Source: Dysidea avara (Eukaryota; Porifera; Demospongiae; Dictyoceratida; Dysideidae). From it: DNA of 64,000 bases. Positions 46,522-57,840 of this stretch are shown here, piece after piece; positions within the stretch are counted from its first letter, which is position 1, and each line of letters starts with the position of its first letter. Where the stretch lies: contig NC_089279.1 in the NCBI RefSeq assembly GCF_963678975.1, positions 33,919,297 to 33,983,296 of the forward strand, read 5' to 3'. The notes under the pieces are model-generated. The model was not told the DNA's origin. It did no database searches and was given only the letters and a program-made list of their open reading frames with translations. A program made the translations under genes and the position numbers.

Positions 46522-47430
46522 TTTTGTGGGGTTGTTTTGTTTTTTCGTTTAGCTAGTGACCCTTTTGTTTTACTGTTGGTTCAATAGCCAGTATAGCTAC
46601 GGATTATTGAACCGACTTTCGTTTCAGTATCCACTGCCATAAAATGAAGATACTAATTTAGCAATGTATGCTACCAATCGAAGAGTACTATAGGTTGCAT
46701 TACCATCTCCTGTTCGTACAGGATATTTAATTAACATGCTTCGGCATTATGGGATGTAGTCTAGTCGATCTGTTCATACAAGGCCACATAATTTAATTAT
46801 TATATGTCTCATCCTTCTGTACTCAAAATACTAGTGAGAGAGGGTGGATTTTTGTTTAATTTTTTACTAACTATAGATAGCTGAATTAGCTAGCTATGTA
46901 ATGACAATTTTCTTAGACTGGTCTAGCACTAACTTTAAAAGGTGCTGGATGGCTGCACTAAGCCACCAGTGGTGCAAAAAATCCTTGATGAGGTAAGAAA
47001 AACGGTGATGCGGGCGGGAATGAGAAACTATATCTGGCCTAAAAGTTTCATTATAATAATATTTTTTGTCTTGCCAGGGCTCCAGTTATTATTAGTAATT
47101 GGTAACCCTGAGACTAGACTCCTGTAATTACATAGTATACATGTAGCTAATTGTCAAATTATGACGTTATCGTCATTACCGCTCAAGTTCGGCGGCATAG
47201 CCAATGAGTGCGTGCCAATTACGTCCACATATAGATCGCCTTGGCAACGCAGTGCTCTTTTGTTTTTGTTTTTTCTATTAATAATTTTTAAATTATTCAA
47301 ACACACACACAAAAAAATTGCATATAGTTCATCAGTCAGAAAGAGGGAGCTTTCCCTCACTCAGTGCTCTTTTGTTCGAATTGTATAGCTAGGGCAATCA
47401 TCTGACGTAACCAGCAGGTACGTACGCTGA
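46522..47430. other. No gene seen
   Basis: About 0.9 kb without supported coding sequence. GATGCGGGCGGGAATGAGAAAC near 47008 resembles the right part of the GGCCA-type MITE family and may be a fragment. Confidence 0.4.
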
Positions 47431-48960
47431 CTATTATTATTATTTATTATTATTAAATACAGAGAAAAAGGCATTATTCCTGTGAGTCCTGCTCATTACA
47501 ATAAACAATTACATTAAGAATAAAAGTTATCAATCAAAATTTTAAAGTTGTCAGTAGAATTAGACGACACTACATAATTGGGTAAATTATTCCATGAATT
47601 GATGGTTCTTACTGAAAAGAATTTACTTCGAACATTCTTTTGGGCATGAGGTTTAAAAAGTTTGAAGTCATGTCCCCTTGTTGCACTTGACAAATTCAGG
47701 TGGAAAAATAATTCAGGTTGAAGATTAACATTCCCTTGTAAGATATTATATAGCATAATCATGTCAGCCCGATGCCTTCGATATGACAAAGTAGGAAGCT
47801 TGAGGGTAACCAGACGTTCATCATATTCCAAACTGGACAGATCCTGAACACATTTAGTGGCTCTTCTTTGCACTCTCTCCATCCTGTCACAATCTCCAAT
47901 ATAATTGGGTCCCCATACAACATTAGCATATTCAAGGTGAGGTCTTACCAGAGCCTTGTAGAGTATTGGAAGGGTTTTTCTATTTAGAGTGTTAAATGAT
48001 TTTTTGATTAATCCCAATACACGATTGGCTTTGTTTATAGCAGAGGTTGCTTGGCTATGGAACTTTAAGCTAGAATCCACTATTATTCCTAAGTCTTGAT
48101 GTTCTGATACTACCTGTAGGGGTTGTCCATCCATATAATATGTATGACATCGGTTAGAGTTACCCAGATGCATAACAAATGTCTTAACAATGTTGAAATT
48201 CAGTAACCACTTCATTGACCGCTCTTTTAGTAATAAGAGATCTTGTTCCAATTGAAAGTTACTCTGCTGGTTTACAATTGGGCAAAACAACTTAACATCA
48301 TCAGCAAACAACAACACTTGGGATGATACTACACTGGGAAGATCATTGACATAAATTGAAAACAAAAGAGGGCCAATCACAGATGCTTGAGGCACACCAC
48401 TGATCACATTACTTGTAGCTGATTTAACACCATTAATCACAACAGCCTGTTTCCTTTGAGAGAGAAAAGATCTAATCCACTGCAGAACTTTGCCCTGTAT
48501 GCCATAAGCTTCAAGTTTTATTATTATTATTTTATTATTATTTGTTAATTGGTACAAGGAAGACAAAGTCTTATAAAAACCAATCTCAATACATCTAAAT
48601 AAAATCAAACCGGCGGTCATATAAAAATACATCTACTTTAGTCTTAAAGATCAGTACATTAGGTGCAGATACAATTTCGTGGGGTAAGGTGTTCCAATCA
48701 TTGACGATTCTCTGTGAAAAACTATGACCTCTAATAGCAGTGTTAAAGCGATTTTTGTAAGTTTGAGTCCATTTGATCGGGTGGGGTTTAAAAGTAATCT
48801 TTCATGTGGGACAGAGTCAAAGGCCTTACTGAAGTCCAAATACAGTACATCAACAGGGACGCCTTTCTCAAGAGATTCAGTCCAGTAATGTAGTGCAGTT
48901 AAAAGTTGTGTAACACAGGAGCGTCTTGACTAATTCCTTTTGAAATGATATTCTGCGAAG
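47430..48960 (-). pseudogene. CR1-like LINE reverse transcriptase fragment, minus strand, split by a second LINE end
   Basis: The (ATT)n tail at 47431-47457 is the 3' end. Going 5' on the minus strand: C-terminal SFNNLP-like end (NSWNNLPNYVVSSNSTDNF), RPHLEYANVVWGP, RRATKC, LFADDVKLFCP, SGVPQASVIGP (Ala replaces the usual Gly after PQ), YGIQGKVLQW, then after an insertion VLYLDFSKAFDSVPHERLL and CVTQLLTALHYW. The catalytic Asp residues of motifs A and C are kept. The insertion at 48516-48785 and 5' truncation make it non-functional. Confidence 0.85.
48516..48785 (-). mobile_element. Second LINE 3' end inserted in the LINE above
   Basis: It has its own (TAA)n tail at 48516-48541 and encodes on the minus strand the terminal part of another CR1-like ORF2: AIRGHSFSQRIVNDWNTLPH, EIVSAPNVLIFK and FLYDRRFDFI followed by a stop. 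The host LINE frame KLEAYG resumes directly on the other side. Confidence 0.78.
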
Positions 48961-48985
48961 GCGCCAGACTGGTAATTAGTTAATA

Positions 48986-49395
48986 TTGGAGACTCACTGA
49001 TTGTAATAATAGATTGTATTCTGGACGTTCAGCGCGCTGCTACAGGTCGGCACAGAGATATAAGGAAGAACGGCTGTATAGGCTATACAGCCGTTCTCCC
49101 TTACATCTCTGTGCAGAACCGTAGCAGCCCGCACAGTAAAAAAAACTAGTGAACGTCACTACTAAATGTAGTGAACGTCACTACTAATGTCTGCCGCAAT
49201 ACTCACTATTTTTGTGTAGTGACGTTCACTACTAATTTTGTAGTGAACGTCATTACATTGACCACCAAGTAGCGACGTTCACTACAAAAAGTAGTGAACG
49301 TCACTACTTAAAGTAGTGAGTATTGTGGCAGAGCAATTCACTACTAAATTTTTACAGTGCGCTGAACGTCCAGAATACAATCAGTGAGTCTCCAA
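48986..49395. mobile_element. Nested inverted-repeat elements
   Basis: Outer ends TTGGAGACTCACTGATTGTA and TTCTGGACGTTCAGCGC are mirrored at 49358-49395. The left copy has 13 extra bases. Inside lie a complete palindrome at 49036-49128 (GCTGCTAC...GTAGCAGC, centre TATAGGCTATA) and a CACAGTAAAAA-bounded element at 49131-49360. Confidence 0.75.
49131..49360. mobile_element. MITE filled with TAGTGACGTTCACTA palindromes
   Basis: Ends GCACAGTAAAAAAA and TTTTTACAGTGC. Between them at least seven forms of the palindrome TAGTGAACGTCACTA or TAGTGACGTTCACTA follow one another, each able to pair with all others. Confidence 0.7.
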
Positions 49396-49539
49396 CAGAC
49401 AACTTGGTCATCCCGTGACATTTTTGTGACAGTGACGGTAAGTGTACGTATAATTGTAATTGTAATGTTCAACAGGCCGGATTCCACTCAGTGAGACACT
49501 GATTTCCAGTGGAGCCCTGCATACAAGCAACAAACACAT

Positions 49540-50155
49540 TAGAGTTGCACCGATAATCGGATAGGTTATCGGAAAACCCGATTATCGACACTAAATTAGC
49601 ACATCGGTATAGGTATCGGATTAAATTGTACTGTATGAGCCGATACAGTATATGCACACGTGATTTACGCACGCCCGGATACATTGTAATTTGCTATTGT
49701 TCTCGATTGTTCTGTGAAAATGGTGACCAGCGAGAGAAAAACGTCTGTTATATGGAAATTCTTTTCCGTCGCTGAGGATAGCAAGTTTGCCGTGTGTGGC
49801 AAATGCCAGGTGTGTATTGCAAGGGATGGCACCACAACGAAGTCGTTCACTACCAGTAATCTCGTGCAACATTTGCAAACTAATCATCCATAAGTCTACA
49901 AAGAGTATTCAGAAAAAAGGCAAACCAAGAGCCTAAACAGCTGAAAGAAACAAGATAAAAGATCACTACACCGACAACGTTTTGTTAGTAAACTAAATAT
50001 TGTATGCTTTTTCAGTTTTGTTGGTGACATCTTATTTTAATACTACAGTAAATATAGTTATGATATATCGGATCGGCTAGTGACATCGGCACTAAAAGAT
50101 TCTCATTTATCGGCTATCGGAACATCGGCTAATATCTTACATCGGTGCAACTCTA
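49540..50155 (+). mobile_element. Small hAT element with TAGAGTTGCACCGAT ends
   Basis: TIRs TAGAGTTGCACCGAT and ATCGGTGCAACTCTA. Perfect 8-bp duplication AAACACAT (49532-49539 and 50156-50163). Subterminal regions repeat ATCGG and CCGAT. It keeps only the 5' part of a transposase gene (49720-49893). Confidence 0.94.
49720..49893 (+). CDS. BED zinc-finger protein, truncated hAT transposase N-terminus (57 aa)
   Basis: ATG at 49720 opens a 57-codon frame ending TAA at 49891-49893. The sequence has the BED pattern: SVIWKFFSVAEDSKFAVCGK, C-x2-C (CGKC), a KSFTTSNLVQHLQTNHP end with His-x4-His. BED fingers bind the ends of hAT elements. The catalytic RNase-H part is absent. As a stand-alone DNA-binding peptide it could compete with full-length transposase at TIRs; that is inference. 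It may also simply be a deletion product without expression. Confidence 0.8.
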   Translation: MVTSERKTSVIWKFFSVAEDSKFAVCGKCQVCIARDGTTTKSFTTSNLVQHLQTNHP

Positions 50156-50163
50156 AAACACAT

Positions 50164-51029
50164 ACATGCACAATAAAAATGGTATAAGCAATAGCTAGTC
50201 GGTATATACAAAATACATTACAAATACAATGAAATCCGGCAAACAGTAACAAACTCACGTATACTAAACAGGGTGGAATGCCGGACTATTCTGTATGATT
50301 TTCGTCGCAAACTTCAGTATCACGATTTGAGATGTCTGTATAAAGTTCTTGAAGTCTTCAAGTTCGGGTCAAGTTTCCCCTTGCATGCGCACGCATGCAT
50401 GCACTTTTGATGGCCACCATGCAACAGCTAAGTATATAGTTATAGCTATCATGGAAATATTCCGTAGTTACACCGTTCATTTAGATGACTATCTGTTTAT
50501 ACTGAATGCATAGCTAGATATAGCCAGCAACTATACATATCTATAATTTAGAAAATGATGTAGCTATAGCTATGTGGTTTGTAGGTAGGTCTACGTCACT
50601 CTGTGACTGCATGCATGCACATGATGTGGTTACGCAATTGACAGTGGCGCGGCTATCTAGCACAGGACGTTGATTTTTCAAGTGCATGCAAGGATTTAGC
50701 TAGTTGTGGCAAGATTGGTAGTTTGTAGCAGTCTGTGTTATCCAGAATATCAATATTGAGTGGAACCGAGGTCGCGGTTACGGTCGGGGTGTTAATATCG
50801 GAAACTTGAGGAACGGAAGGATTCTCGTATCAAAACAATTTTCGTAAGGTATGGGCCACACACTTTTTAGCTGCTGCATGTTTATAAACAGATTTATATA
50901 CTAATTAGCTGTAGCTATAGCTAGCTATATGCTTAATCGAAGTGGATATTTAGCTGGTCACCGGTCACGGGCAAATATTGTATGTATCATTTTTGTTGCA
51001 GATGTAGTAATTGTTATAACGTAGGTTTA
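50164..51029. other. No supported gene; weak RG-rich frame at 50728-50806
   Basis: The frame encodes INIEWNRGRGYGRGVNIGN before a GTAAGG string near 50830 that could be a splice donor. No start codon or partner exon was found, so it is not called as a gene. Confidence 0.3.
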
Positions 51030-51172
51030 TCTAGCAATTTCTCGGTACTTTAGTTTTGTAATTAAGTAAATTAAGTTTTAACTTTTTCGGGCTGCCAACA
51101 CGGGTTGTTGGTTGACCCTCAATACATTTACTGTATTGTAAAGTATTAATAATAATAATAATAATAATAATA
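51030..51172 (+). mobile_element. LINE 3' UTR fragment with (AAT)n tail
   Basis: TTGACCCTCAATACATTTACTG and TGTAAAGTATT precede eight AAT units. A similar string, AGACCCTCAGAATTACTATT, precedes the (ATT)n tail at 60548-60560. Confidence 0.6.
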
Positions 51173-51998
51173 ACAATTTATTCAGCCGTACCCTATAGCT
51201 AGCTAGGATTAGGAACAGTCACGCTCTTGGGACTGATTAGGAAGACACGCAATATTATAGCTATTATGCGCATAGATAGGGTCCGCAACGTGAAATTTCG
51301 ACCTCCGAGAATCAACTATCAAACCACCCACAAATGCTAGACAAGGTATCACTTTTAAAAAAGTTAGAAAATGCCAGATTGGCGTTATTTTTCATTAACG
51401 TCTTGTCGTGCAAATCGGCGAATATGCTTACAAATTACGAGATTTTTTGCTATATCTTCAAGGAAATGTCTTTTAAAGTTACAATACGCACTCTCAACCT
51501 TTCTTACTAACTTTACTCTAAACTAAAACCATCAGTGGCTGCATAGTCTGGAGCAATTTCCAGCTGCAGCATCGCGAAAATGAAATTTCGGACTCAAAAA
51601 GTTTCGATGCCACTGGAGCACACAGTATCGATGCCAAAGTAACTCTCCCAGGTCAAACCGGTCTGGAATGGGTCCAACTACTACCACACCAAATATCATC
51701 GAATTACAAAATTGTTTGTCATCTGGCTGAGCTCGACGGCTGTCAAAAATTCGTCAAAAATGCCGATTTTATTCACTGCCGGGAACTTATGCTAGCCAGT
51801 TGTGCTAGTTTACTTCTCAAAAGCTTGCTAGACCGATAGCCAGCTGCTTTCATTCCTAAGGTTGGTCTAGTCTGGCGCGGCCGCCCCTTCGCAAACAGGA
51901 AGGGTCTGGAGACTCTAGCATATTGTACTTGTGTGTATGGAATGTAATTAGTGGGAGAGTCGTGGTTTTCCGTAATTAGATTGCACCATTATCGTTAG

Positions 51999-54653
51999 GT
52001 CTGCTGCTTTGCGAACATCTGGTGCGGCTGGACACTCTGGGATCGACGATCGTGGTTGGCGTCGACTTTGTACCTCATTTCACTCTGCTTCAGGTGAATT
52101 GTGTGTTGCAATGTCCTCATTTGCTCGTCGTTTATGTACTGTTTTCCTCTCCCCAGATCTGCTTTCGCCTTTTCTGGTGTGTCGCCTCATTGCTTTGGAT
52201 AAAAGTCCTGGGGTGTGGCCTATTGGTGTGTGCGAGGTTATGAGACGTATTGTTGCTAAGGCTGTGCTGGTCATCCTGCGGGATGACATTCAGGAGGCAG
52301 CTGGTTCACACAAACTTTGTGCGGGGCAACTTTCTGGGGCGGAGGCTGCGGTTCATGCTGTCCGAAAGGTTTCTGAGGAAGGAAGCACTGAGGCTGTGTT
52401 GCTGGTGGACGTCTACAATGCCTTTAACTCGCCGAACCGTTTGGTGGCTCTACATAACATCAGACAACTGTGCCCGCCACTTTCCACTATTCTGATCAAT
52501 ATTTATAGGTCTCCAGCCTCTTTGCTTGTTCCTGGGGAGGTTATTTTATCAGAGGAGGGTACTACACAGGGAGACCCACTAGCTATGCCTATGTATGCCC
52601 TTGCTACAGTGCCTTTAATCAAGGTGGACGCCTACAATGCCTTTAACTCGCCGAACCGTTTGGTGGCTCTACATAACATCAGACAACTGTGCCCGCCACT
52701 TTCCACTATTCTGATCAATATTTATAGGTCTCCAGCCTCTTTGCTTGTTCCTGGAGAGGTTATTTTATCAGAGGAGGGTACTACACAGGGAGACCCACTA
52801 GCTATGCCTATGTATGCCCTTGCTACAGTGCCTTTAATCAATCAACTTCATGGGACAGTGGACCAGGTCTGGTATGCTGATGATGCTTGTGCTTGTGGCA
52901 GTATACAGGACTTGCTCATCTGGTGGAACCAGCTCTGTATTAAGGGACCTGCTTTTGGCTATTTGTGACCGGGCCTGCGAAAATAGGGCATGTGGGCACA
53001 TGATTTTTGCCTACTTTTTCAAACTTCCATCGCTCATAACTTTTTATACCATTATGCTATTGCGGTCCAATTTTCAGCTCTTGGTTAGCATTTAATTGGC
53101 ATTATGATGCAAGTTACAGAATGCAGATATTCTGTACCAGTACTGAGATATGACCTGTAGAGTGACGGGGTGTAGTTTGTGCCCACATGCCCTGTTTTCG
53201 CAGGCCCGGTCACATTTTGTGAATGCTCCTAAAACTTGGTTAGTTTCTAAGGAAAGGTTCCATTCAATTGCTACTACTCTGTTCTCAGATACTGATGTTC
53301 AAATTACTTCCGCGAGCCATTCCTACCTTGGGGCTGCCATTGGTTCACACGCTTATGTCCAGGAATTTGTGAGGGACAAGGTTGTTGGTTGGTCAGCAGA
53401 GATTACACGACTTGCCAAGTTCGCACAAGTTCAGCCGCATGCTGTTTATTCCGCTCTCACTCATGGCTTGTCAAGCCATTGGCTCTACCTTTGTCGCACT
53501 ACTCCAAAACATATCAGAGGTTTTACAACCTCTTGAGGACAACATCCGGCTGGTACTTATCCCTTCTTTGACGGGATGCTCTCCACCAAATGACACAATC
53601 CGTAAATTATTTGCCCTTCCACCTCGATATGGTGGTTTGGGTATCATAAACCCAACTCTTATTGCAGCTGAGGAGTACTCAGCCTCGTGTCACATTACTG
53701 AGCCTCTTTCACAATTCATTCTGGACCGGGGTACCAATTCGGCTATTGTTAAAACAGAACAGCTATCTCGCAAGTCCGCAATCCGCAATTCCAAATCTTC
53801 CAACTATTCGGATAGATCTTCCAGTTTGCGTACCCACTTGGATCCCTCCTCTCAACGCGCTTTAGATCTAGCCTCAGCCAAAGGGGCCTCCAACTGGCTT
53901 ACCACCCTGTCCCTACAGGAACATGGCTTTGCACTGCATAAGTCCGCGTTTCATGATGCCGTGGCACTACGTTATGGGTGGTCTCCTCAGCGGACTCCTG
54001 CTCACTGTGCATGTGGGACTTCCTTTTCAGTAGAGCATGCTTTATCCTATCCCAAGGGTGGCTTGCCTTCTATCCGACACAATGAGATCAGAGATCTAAC
54101 TGCTACCCTGTTGACTGAAGTATGCTCTCAGGTAGCTGTTGAACCAGAGCTCCAGCCGGTTTCACAGCAGGACTACCCTGCTTCTGCCAATATCCAAGAT
54201 GGTGCCCGTCTTGACATCGCCATGAATGGTTTTTGGGGTGGAAGAAGTGAAAGATGTTTTGTGAATGTGCGGATGTTCAACCCTCTGACTGCTTCTAATG
54301 CGTCCTCATCACTGGCCTCCTGTTATCGGAGGTACGAGAACATTAAGAAACGCGGGTATGATCAGAGAATTCGTGAGGAGGAGCATGCCTCCTTTACCCC
54401 CAGGTAATGTCTGCCTCTGGTGGTCTGGCTCATGGGGCTTCTGTTTTTATCAACGCTTGGCTCGTCAACTTTCAAATAAGTGGGGCGATGATTACTCTGT
54501 TGTCATGGGGTAGTTAAGGTGCTGTCTATCATTTTCTCTCTTGCGGTCCTCCATACAATGCATCCGCGGAGCCCGCTCATCCATCGGTCACTATGTTAAG
54601 ACTCCCCCAATTGTGGAGCTGATTCGGGCAGAGTCTCAGTTTGCCGTGGACTA
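51999..54653 (+). pseudogene. Reverse transcriptase and restriction-like endonuclease ORF (multiple lesions)
   Basis: The open part starts with reverse transcriptase motifs RLIALDKSPGVWPIGVCEVM, LCAGQLSGAEAAVHAVR and motif A VLLVDVYNAFNS, then EEGTTQGDPLAMPMYALA. A 219-bp in-frame direct duplication (52405-52623 and 52624-52842) repeats motif A through the QGDP block. QVWYADDACACG follows. The frame is cut by the MITE at 52965. After it: NAPKTWLVSKERFHS, a frame break near 53510, YGGLGIINPT, a CCHC finger where the last Cys is Tyr (HALSYP), ARLDI and CFVNVRMFNP (Asp to Asn compared with the other copy), then a five-T frame break and W-to-stop at 54511-54513. Clearly dead. Confidence 0.85.
52965..53213. 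mobile_element. GTGAC-type MITE inside the LINE, 249 bp
   Basis: Ends GTGACCGGGCCTGCGAAAAT and its complement (TIR about 34 bp). ATTT on both sides (52961-52964 and 53214-53217). The other LINE copy near 39045 has the uninterrupted target GGCTATTTTGTGAATG. Confidence 0.95.
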
Positions 54654-55486
54654 AGAGAGTCCCGGTTTGTACAGCACAGGCCATTTATGTGCTGGGGGTG
54701 GTAGGCAAGGGCAGTCCATCAAGCCCGGGAAAAAAAACATTATCGTTAGTCATTGCGATATTCATATCCAGTGGAACGCTCAAAAACTGACTGCTTCTAA
54801 CTTATAAGAGTACTTAACGTACTCTTTGTACTTTTTTAATATGCCATCCTTATTCCTTCACGATAAGTTGTTCTAATTGGACAAGACTCGTGACGACTCG
54901 TGACAAGCAAAACAGAAGCCATAGTTTGCCGCCTATCAAGTTAGCCAAAACGGATATCCACGTCACTAAATGGGTAGGCTAGCGATTTGATTGGACGCAC
55001 CAGTTTTCGGTAAGTTCGCACACAAGTACACGATTCTAGAGTCCCCAGACCCTTCTTATTTGCGAAGGGGCGGCCGCGCCAGACTAAGGTTGGTCCGGCA
55101 GCTCTTCTAGCGACCTAAAAAACCGCCAAATACCGATATCTAAGAAGTTTGCTATATCTACCAATTTACAATGCCTTAAAGAAATCTTGCACACCAAACG
55201 TGATGCTTTGCCCCTCTAAAGTCATGCTGCATCCTTGTTTAGTTATATTCGTCCATTGGGTGGCACTGGCGGCTCTCTTATTGAGGCCAAAATCAATCAA
55301 AATTCCCATCTCACCATTTATCATCAGTTTTAGGAAGTGTTACAAGTCAAACATGCTGATTTACCTCTCTACATCCTTGCTGGGCCATTCAATCACCTTC
55401 GTCTGTGTATGCATATTTCTTCTGTCTCTTAAAACGTCAGAGCATGCCAATTTGGTGCAACCATCAATACCAGTTAATGCTTATTT

Positions 55487-56110
55487 GTGACCTGATCTTG
55501 GAAAACCTACCTATTTGGCACATTGGTCAATTTTCTGTTTTATAGCTTAAATAAGGTACTGGGTACTCATCTATCTTGTGTCAAAATTCAGCTTAATATC
55601 TTTAAGTATTCCTGAGATATGGCCAATTTTCTCTCCTGTACATTATAAACTAACTTTTATGGTAATGTATTGAGTTCTGTAAGTGATTAAGGGTGACAAA
55701 TGGTGACAAATATCTTTGTTTACCAATAATTCCGTTTTTACCATCTAGAATACTTTAAAAGACATTTCTGATAATTTAATGATGTATTCTTGGTACATTT
55801 CTTCAATTAAATCCCATATATTATTGTCTAAGACTAAGTTTTAGCCATTCCAGTACCTGAACAAATCACCCAATTTGTAAGTTAATTGTTGTCCCACGCA
55901 TGTGAAATTACTACATGGTCTGATATAATCATCCATATCTCCTAAGAAAAAGAAGCTATGGGTGTGAAACTTCACAGCAAGAAGGTTTAATAGTTGCTTT
56001 ATCCAAATGTGCAAAAAAAATTAATATTGAAAAAAATTGTTGAAATTTTCAATTGAGTTTTCCCAAAAAGTTTGCTTGTGCCCAAAAGGTAGGTTCCAAG
56101 ATCCGGTCAC
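55487..56110. mobile_element. GTGAC-type MITE in the foldback element, 624 bp
   Basis: Ends GTGACCTGATCTTGGAAAAC and GTTCCAAGATCCGGTCAC, ATTT on both sides (55483-55486 and 56111-56114). The opposite arm of the foldback (around 56370) reads CTTATTTTGTTTCATTG in complement, the empty site. Confidence 0.93.
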
Positions 56111-57346
56111 ATTTTGTTTCATTGGTTCCACGCAAGAATGACAGGAAAACCAGCAGAAATGTAATAGAGCACAGATGAAGTTAGTCTAGCTCTAAATATT
56201 GTACTCTACATGTTTATATAAATGATTACCAAAATGCAAATTCCAATTATCAAAAACCACAATCGAAATTTCCATTCGTGTAGAGTTCCAAAGGGTGGAT
56301 ATTTAAAACTAGACTAACTCCAGTTGGGTTGTGTAATATTTCTGCTGCATTTTCGTGGAATCAATGAAACAAAATAAGCAGTAAGTGGTGTTGATGGTTG
56401 CACCCAATTGGCGTGCTCTGACATTTTCAAGAGACTGAAGAAAGGTGCCTACACAGACGAAGGTGATTGAAACGTTTAGTAAAGATGTAGAGAAGTTAAC
56501 CAGCATGTTTGACTTGTAAAACTTCCTAAAACTAATGACAAATGGTGAGATGGGAATTTTGATGGATTTGGCCTCGATATGAGAGTCGCCAGTGCCATCC
56601 TATGGACGAATATAACTAAACAAGGATGCAGCATGACTTTAGAGAGGCACGTTTGGTGTGCAAGATTTCTTTAACGCATTGTAAATTGGTCGATATTGGC
56701 AAAATTCGTGGATATTGGCATTTGGCGGTTTTTGAGGTCACTATAAGAGCTGCCAGACCAACCATATGAATGAAAGCTACTGGCTATCGGTCTAGCAAGC
56801 TTGTGAGAAGTAAACTAGCACAACTGGCTAGCAAAAATTCCCGGCAGTGAATAAAACCGGCATTTTTTACGAATTTTTGACAGCCGTAGAGTTCAGCCAG
56901 ATGGCAAACAATTTGGAATTCGATGATATTTGGTGTGGTAGTAGTTGGACCCATTCCAGACCGGTTTGACCTGGGAGGGTTACTTTGGCATCGATACTGT
57001 GTGCTCCAGTGGCGCATCGAAACTTTTTTCGAATCCAAAATTACATTTTCGCGATGCTGCGGCTGGAAATTGCTCCAGACAATGCAGCCACTGATGGTTT
57101 TAGTTTAGAGTACAGTTAGTAAGAAAGGTTGAGAGTGCGTATTGTAGCTTTAAAAGACATTTCCTTGAAGATATAGCAAAAAATCTCGTAATTTGTAAGC
57201 ATATTCGCCGATTTGCACAACAAGACGTTAATGAAAAACAACGCCAATCTGGCATTTTCTAAGTGGTACCAAGCCTAGCATTTGTGGGTTGTTTGGTAGT
57301 TGATTCTCGGAGGTTAAAATTTCACGTTTCGGACCCTAGCATAGAT

Positions 57347-57840
57347 TTTTTTTTTACTTTTTTTCCCGGGCTGGATGAACTGCCCTTGCCTACCACCCCC
57401 AGCACAAAGATAGCACGTGCTGGACAACTGAATTAGAAAAGACCAGATAACTAATAAAAGCTTTAAAAGTCCCTGTACTGTGATCAATGCGTCCCATCTC
57501 TGGAGGAGCGATGCGAGATGGACCTACTTCCACATATATGCACATTGTAGCTGACCTAAATAGAGAAAAAGACAATGTGCACGTGCATCGGATAAAGGCC
57601 ATATTGTAGCTAGTAGAGCAGCGGCGAGATAGATGGTCAGCAAAACGACGGTAAAAAAAACTATTGCCTCCCTTCATAGTACCTCCAGTGATTGCAAACA
57701 CAAAGGGTGTGAAGGAGGCCTGTTCAACTTCTCTGACGGTCACCATACTCACGTTTTTTATGTGCCTCGTGGCATCGATATTAGGAGGGGACTGAGGGGA
57801 CACTGGGAGTGTTGCAGTAGCTTGGTGCGTTAGGATGAAA
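57347..57840 (-). pseudogene. 3' end of a related RLE-type LINE, minus strand
   Basis: A T-rich run at 57347-57362 is the poly(A) tail, followed by CCCGGGCTGGATGAACTGCC as in the other two copies. On the minus strand it encodes EQASFTPFVFAITGG, FYRRFADHLSRR and LSFSLFRSATMCI, the C-terminal block of this LINE type. It abuts the foldback target duplication exactly. Diverged enough to be a different subfamily. Confidence 0.8.

Larger units (their letters stand above)
51999..54737 (+). mobile_element. RLE-type LINE, longer copy
   Basis: Perfect 12-bp target duplication CATTATCGTTAG (51987-51998 and 54738-54749) and a poly(A) end. 5'-truncated relative to a full element. It contains a MITE insertion at 52965-53213 and a 219-bp tandem duplication. 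The 3' UTR GTGCTGGGGGTGGTAGGCAA matches the copy at 37495-39265. Confidence 0.93.
51868..55086. mobile_element. TIR element with 9-bp duplication, interrupted by a LINE
   Basis: Ends TAGTCTGGCGCGGCCGCCCC and its complement, with about 70 bp of TIR including GAAGGGTCTGG and GTACTTGTGTG. AGGTTGGTC flanks both sides (51859-51867 and 55087-55095). The element itself is about 470 bp; the rest is the LINE at 51999-54737. Unusually GC-rich ends for this DNA. Confidence 0.9.
51278..57338. mobile_element. Giant foldback DNA element with nested insertions
   Basis: Ends AGGGTCCG and CGGACCCT; 8-bp duplication GCATAGAT (51270-51277 and 57339-57346). The left arm (51278-51867, 55096-55486, 56111-56186) is the complement of the right arm (56310-57338), so the element folds on itself over about 1 kb per arm with a loop near 56187-56309. 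Two insertions sit in the left arm: 51868-55086 and 55487-56110. The right arm shows both empty sites. Without insertions it would be about 2.2 kb. No transposase was recognised. Confidence 0.88.

Noticed and set aside
50728-50833. RG-rich frame as first exon of an RNA-binding protein gene
   Set aside because: No start codon, no downstream exon and only one short RG stretch; kept as a note in the region entry only.
37604-57803. RLE-type LINE protein as a candidate bacterial retron or group II intron reverse transcriptase
   Set aside because: Poly(A) tails, 9- and 12-bp target duplications, 5' truncation and a C-terminal CCHC plus endonuclease block fit a non-LTR retrotransposon.
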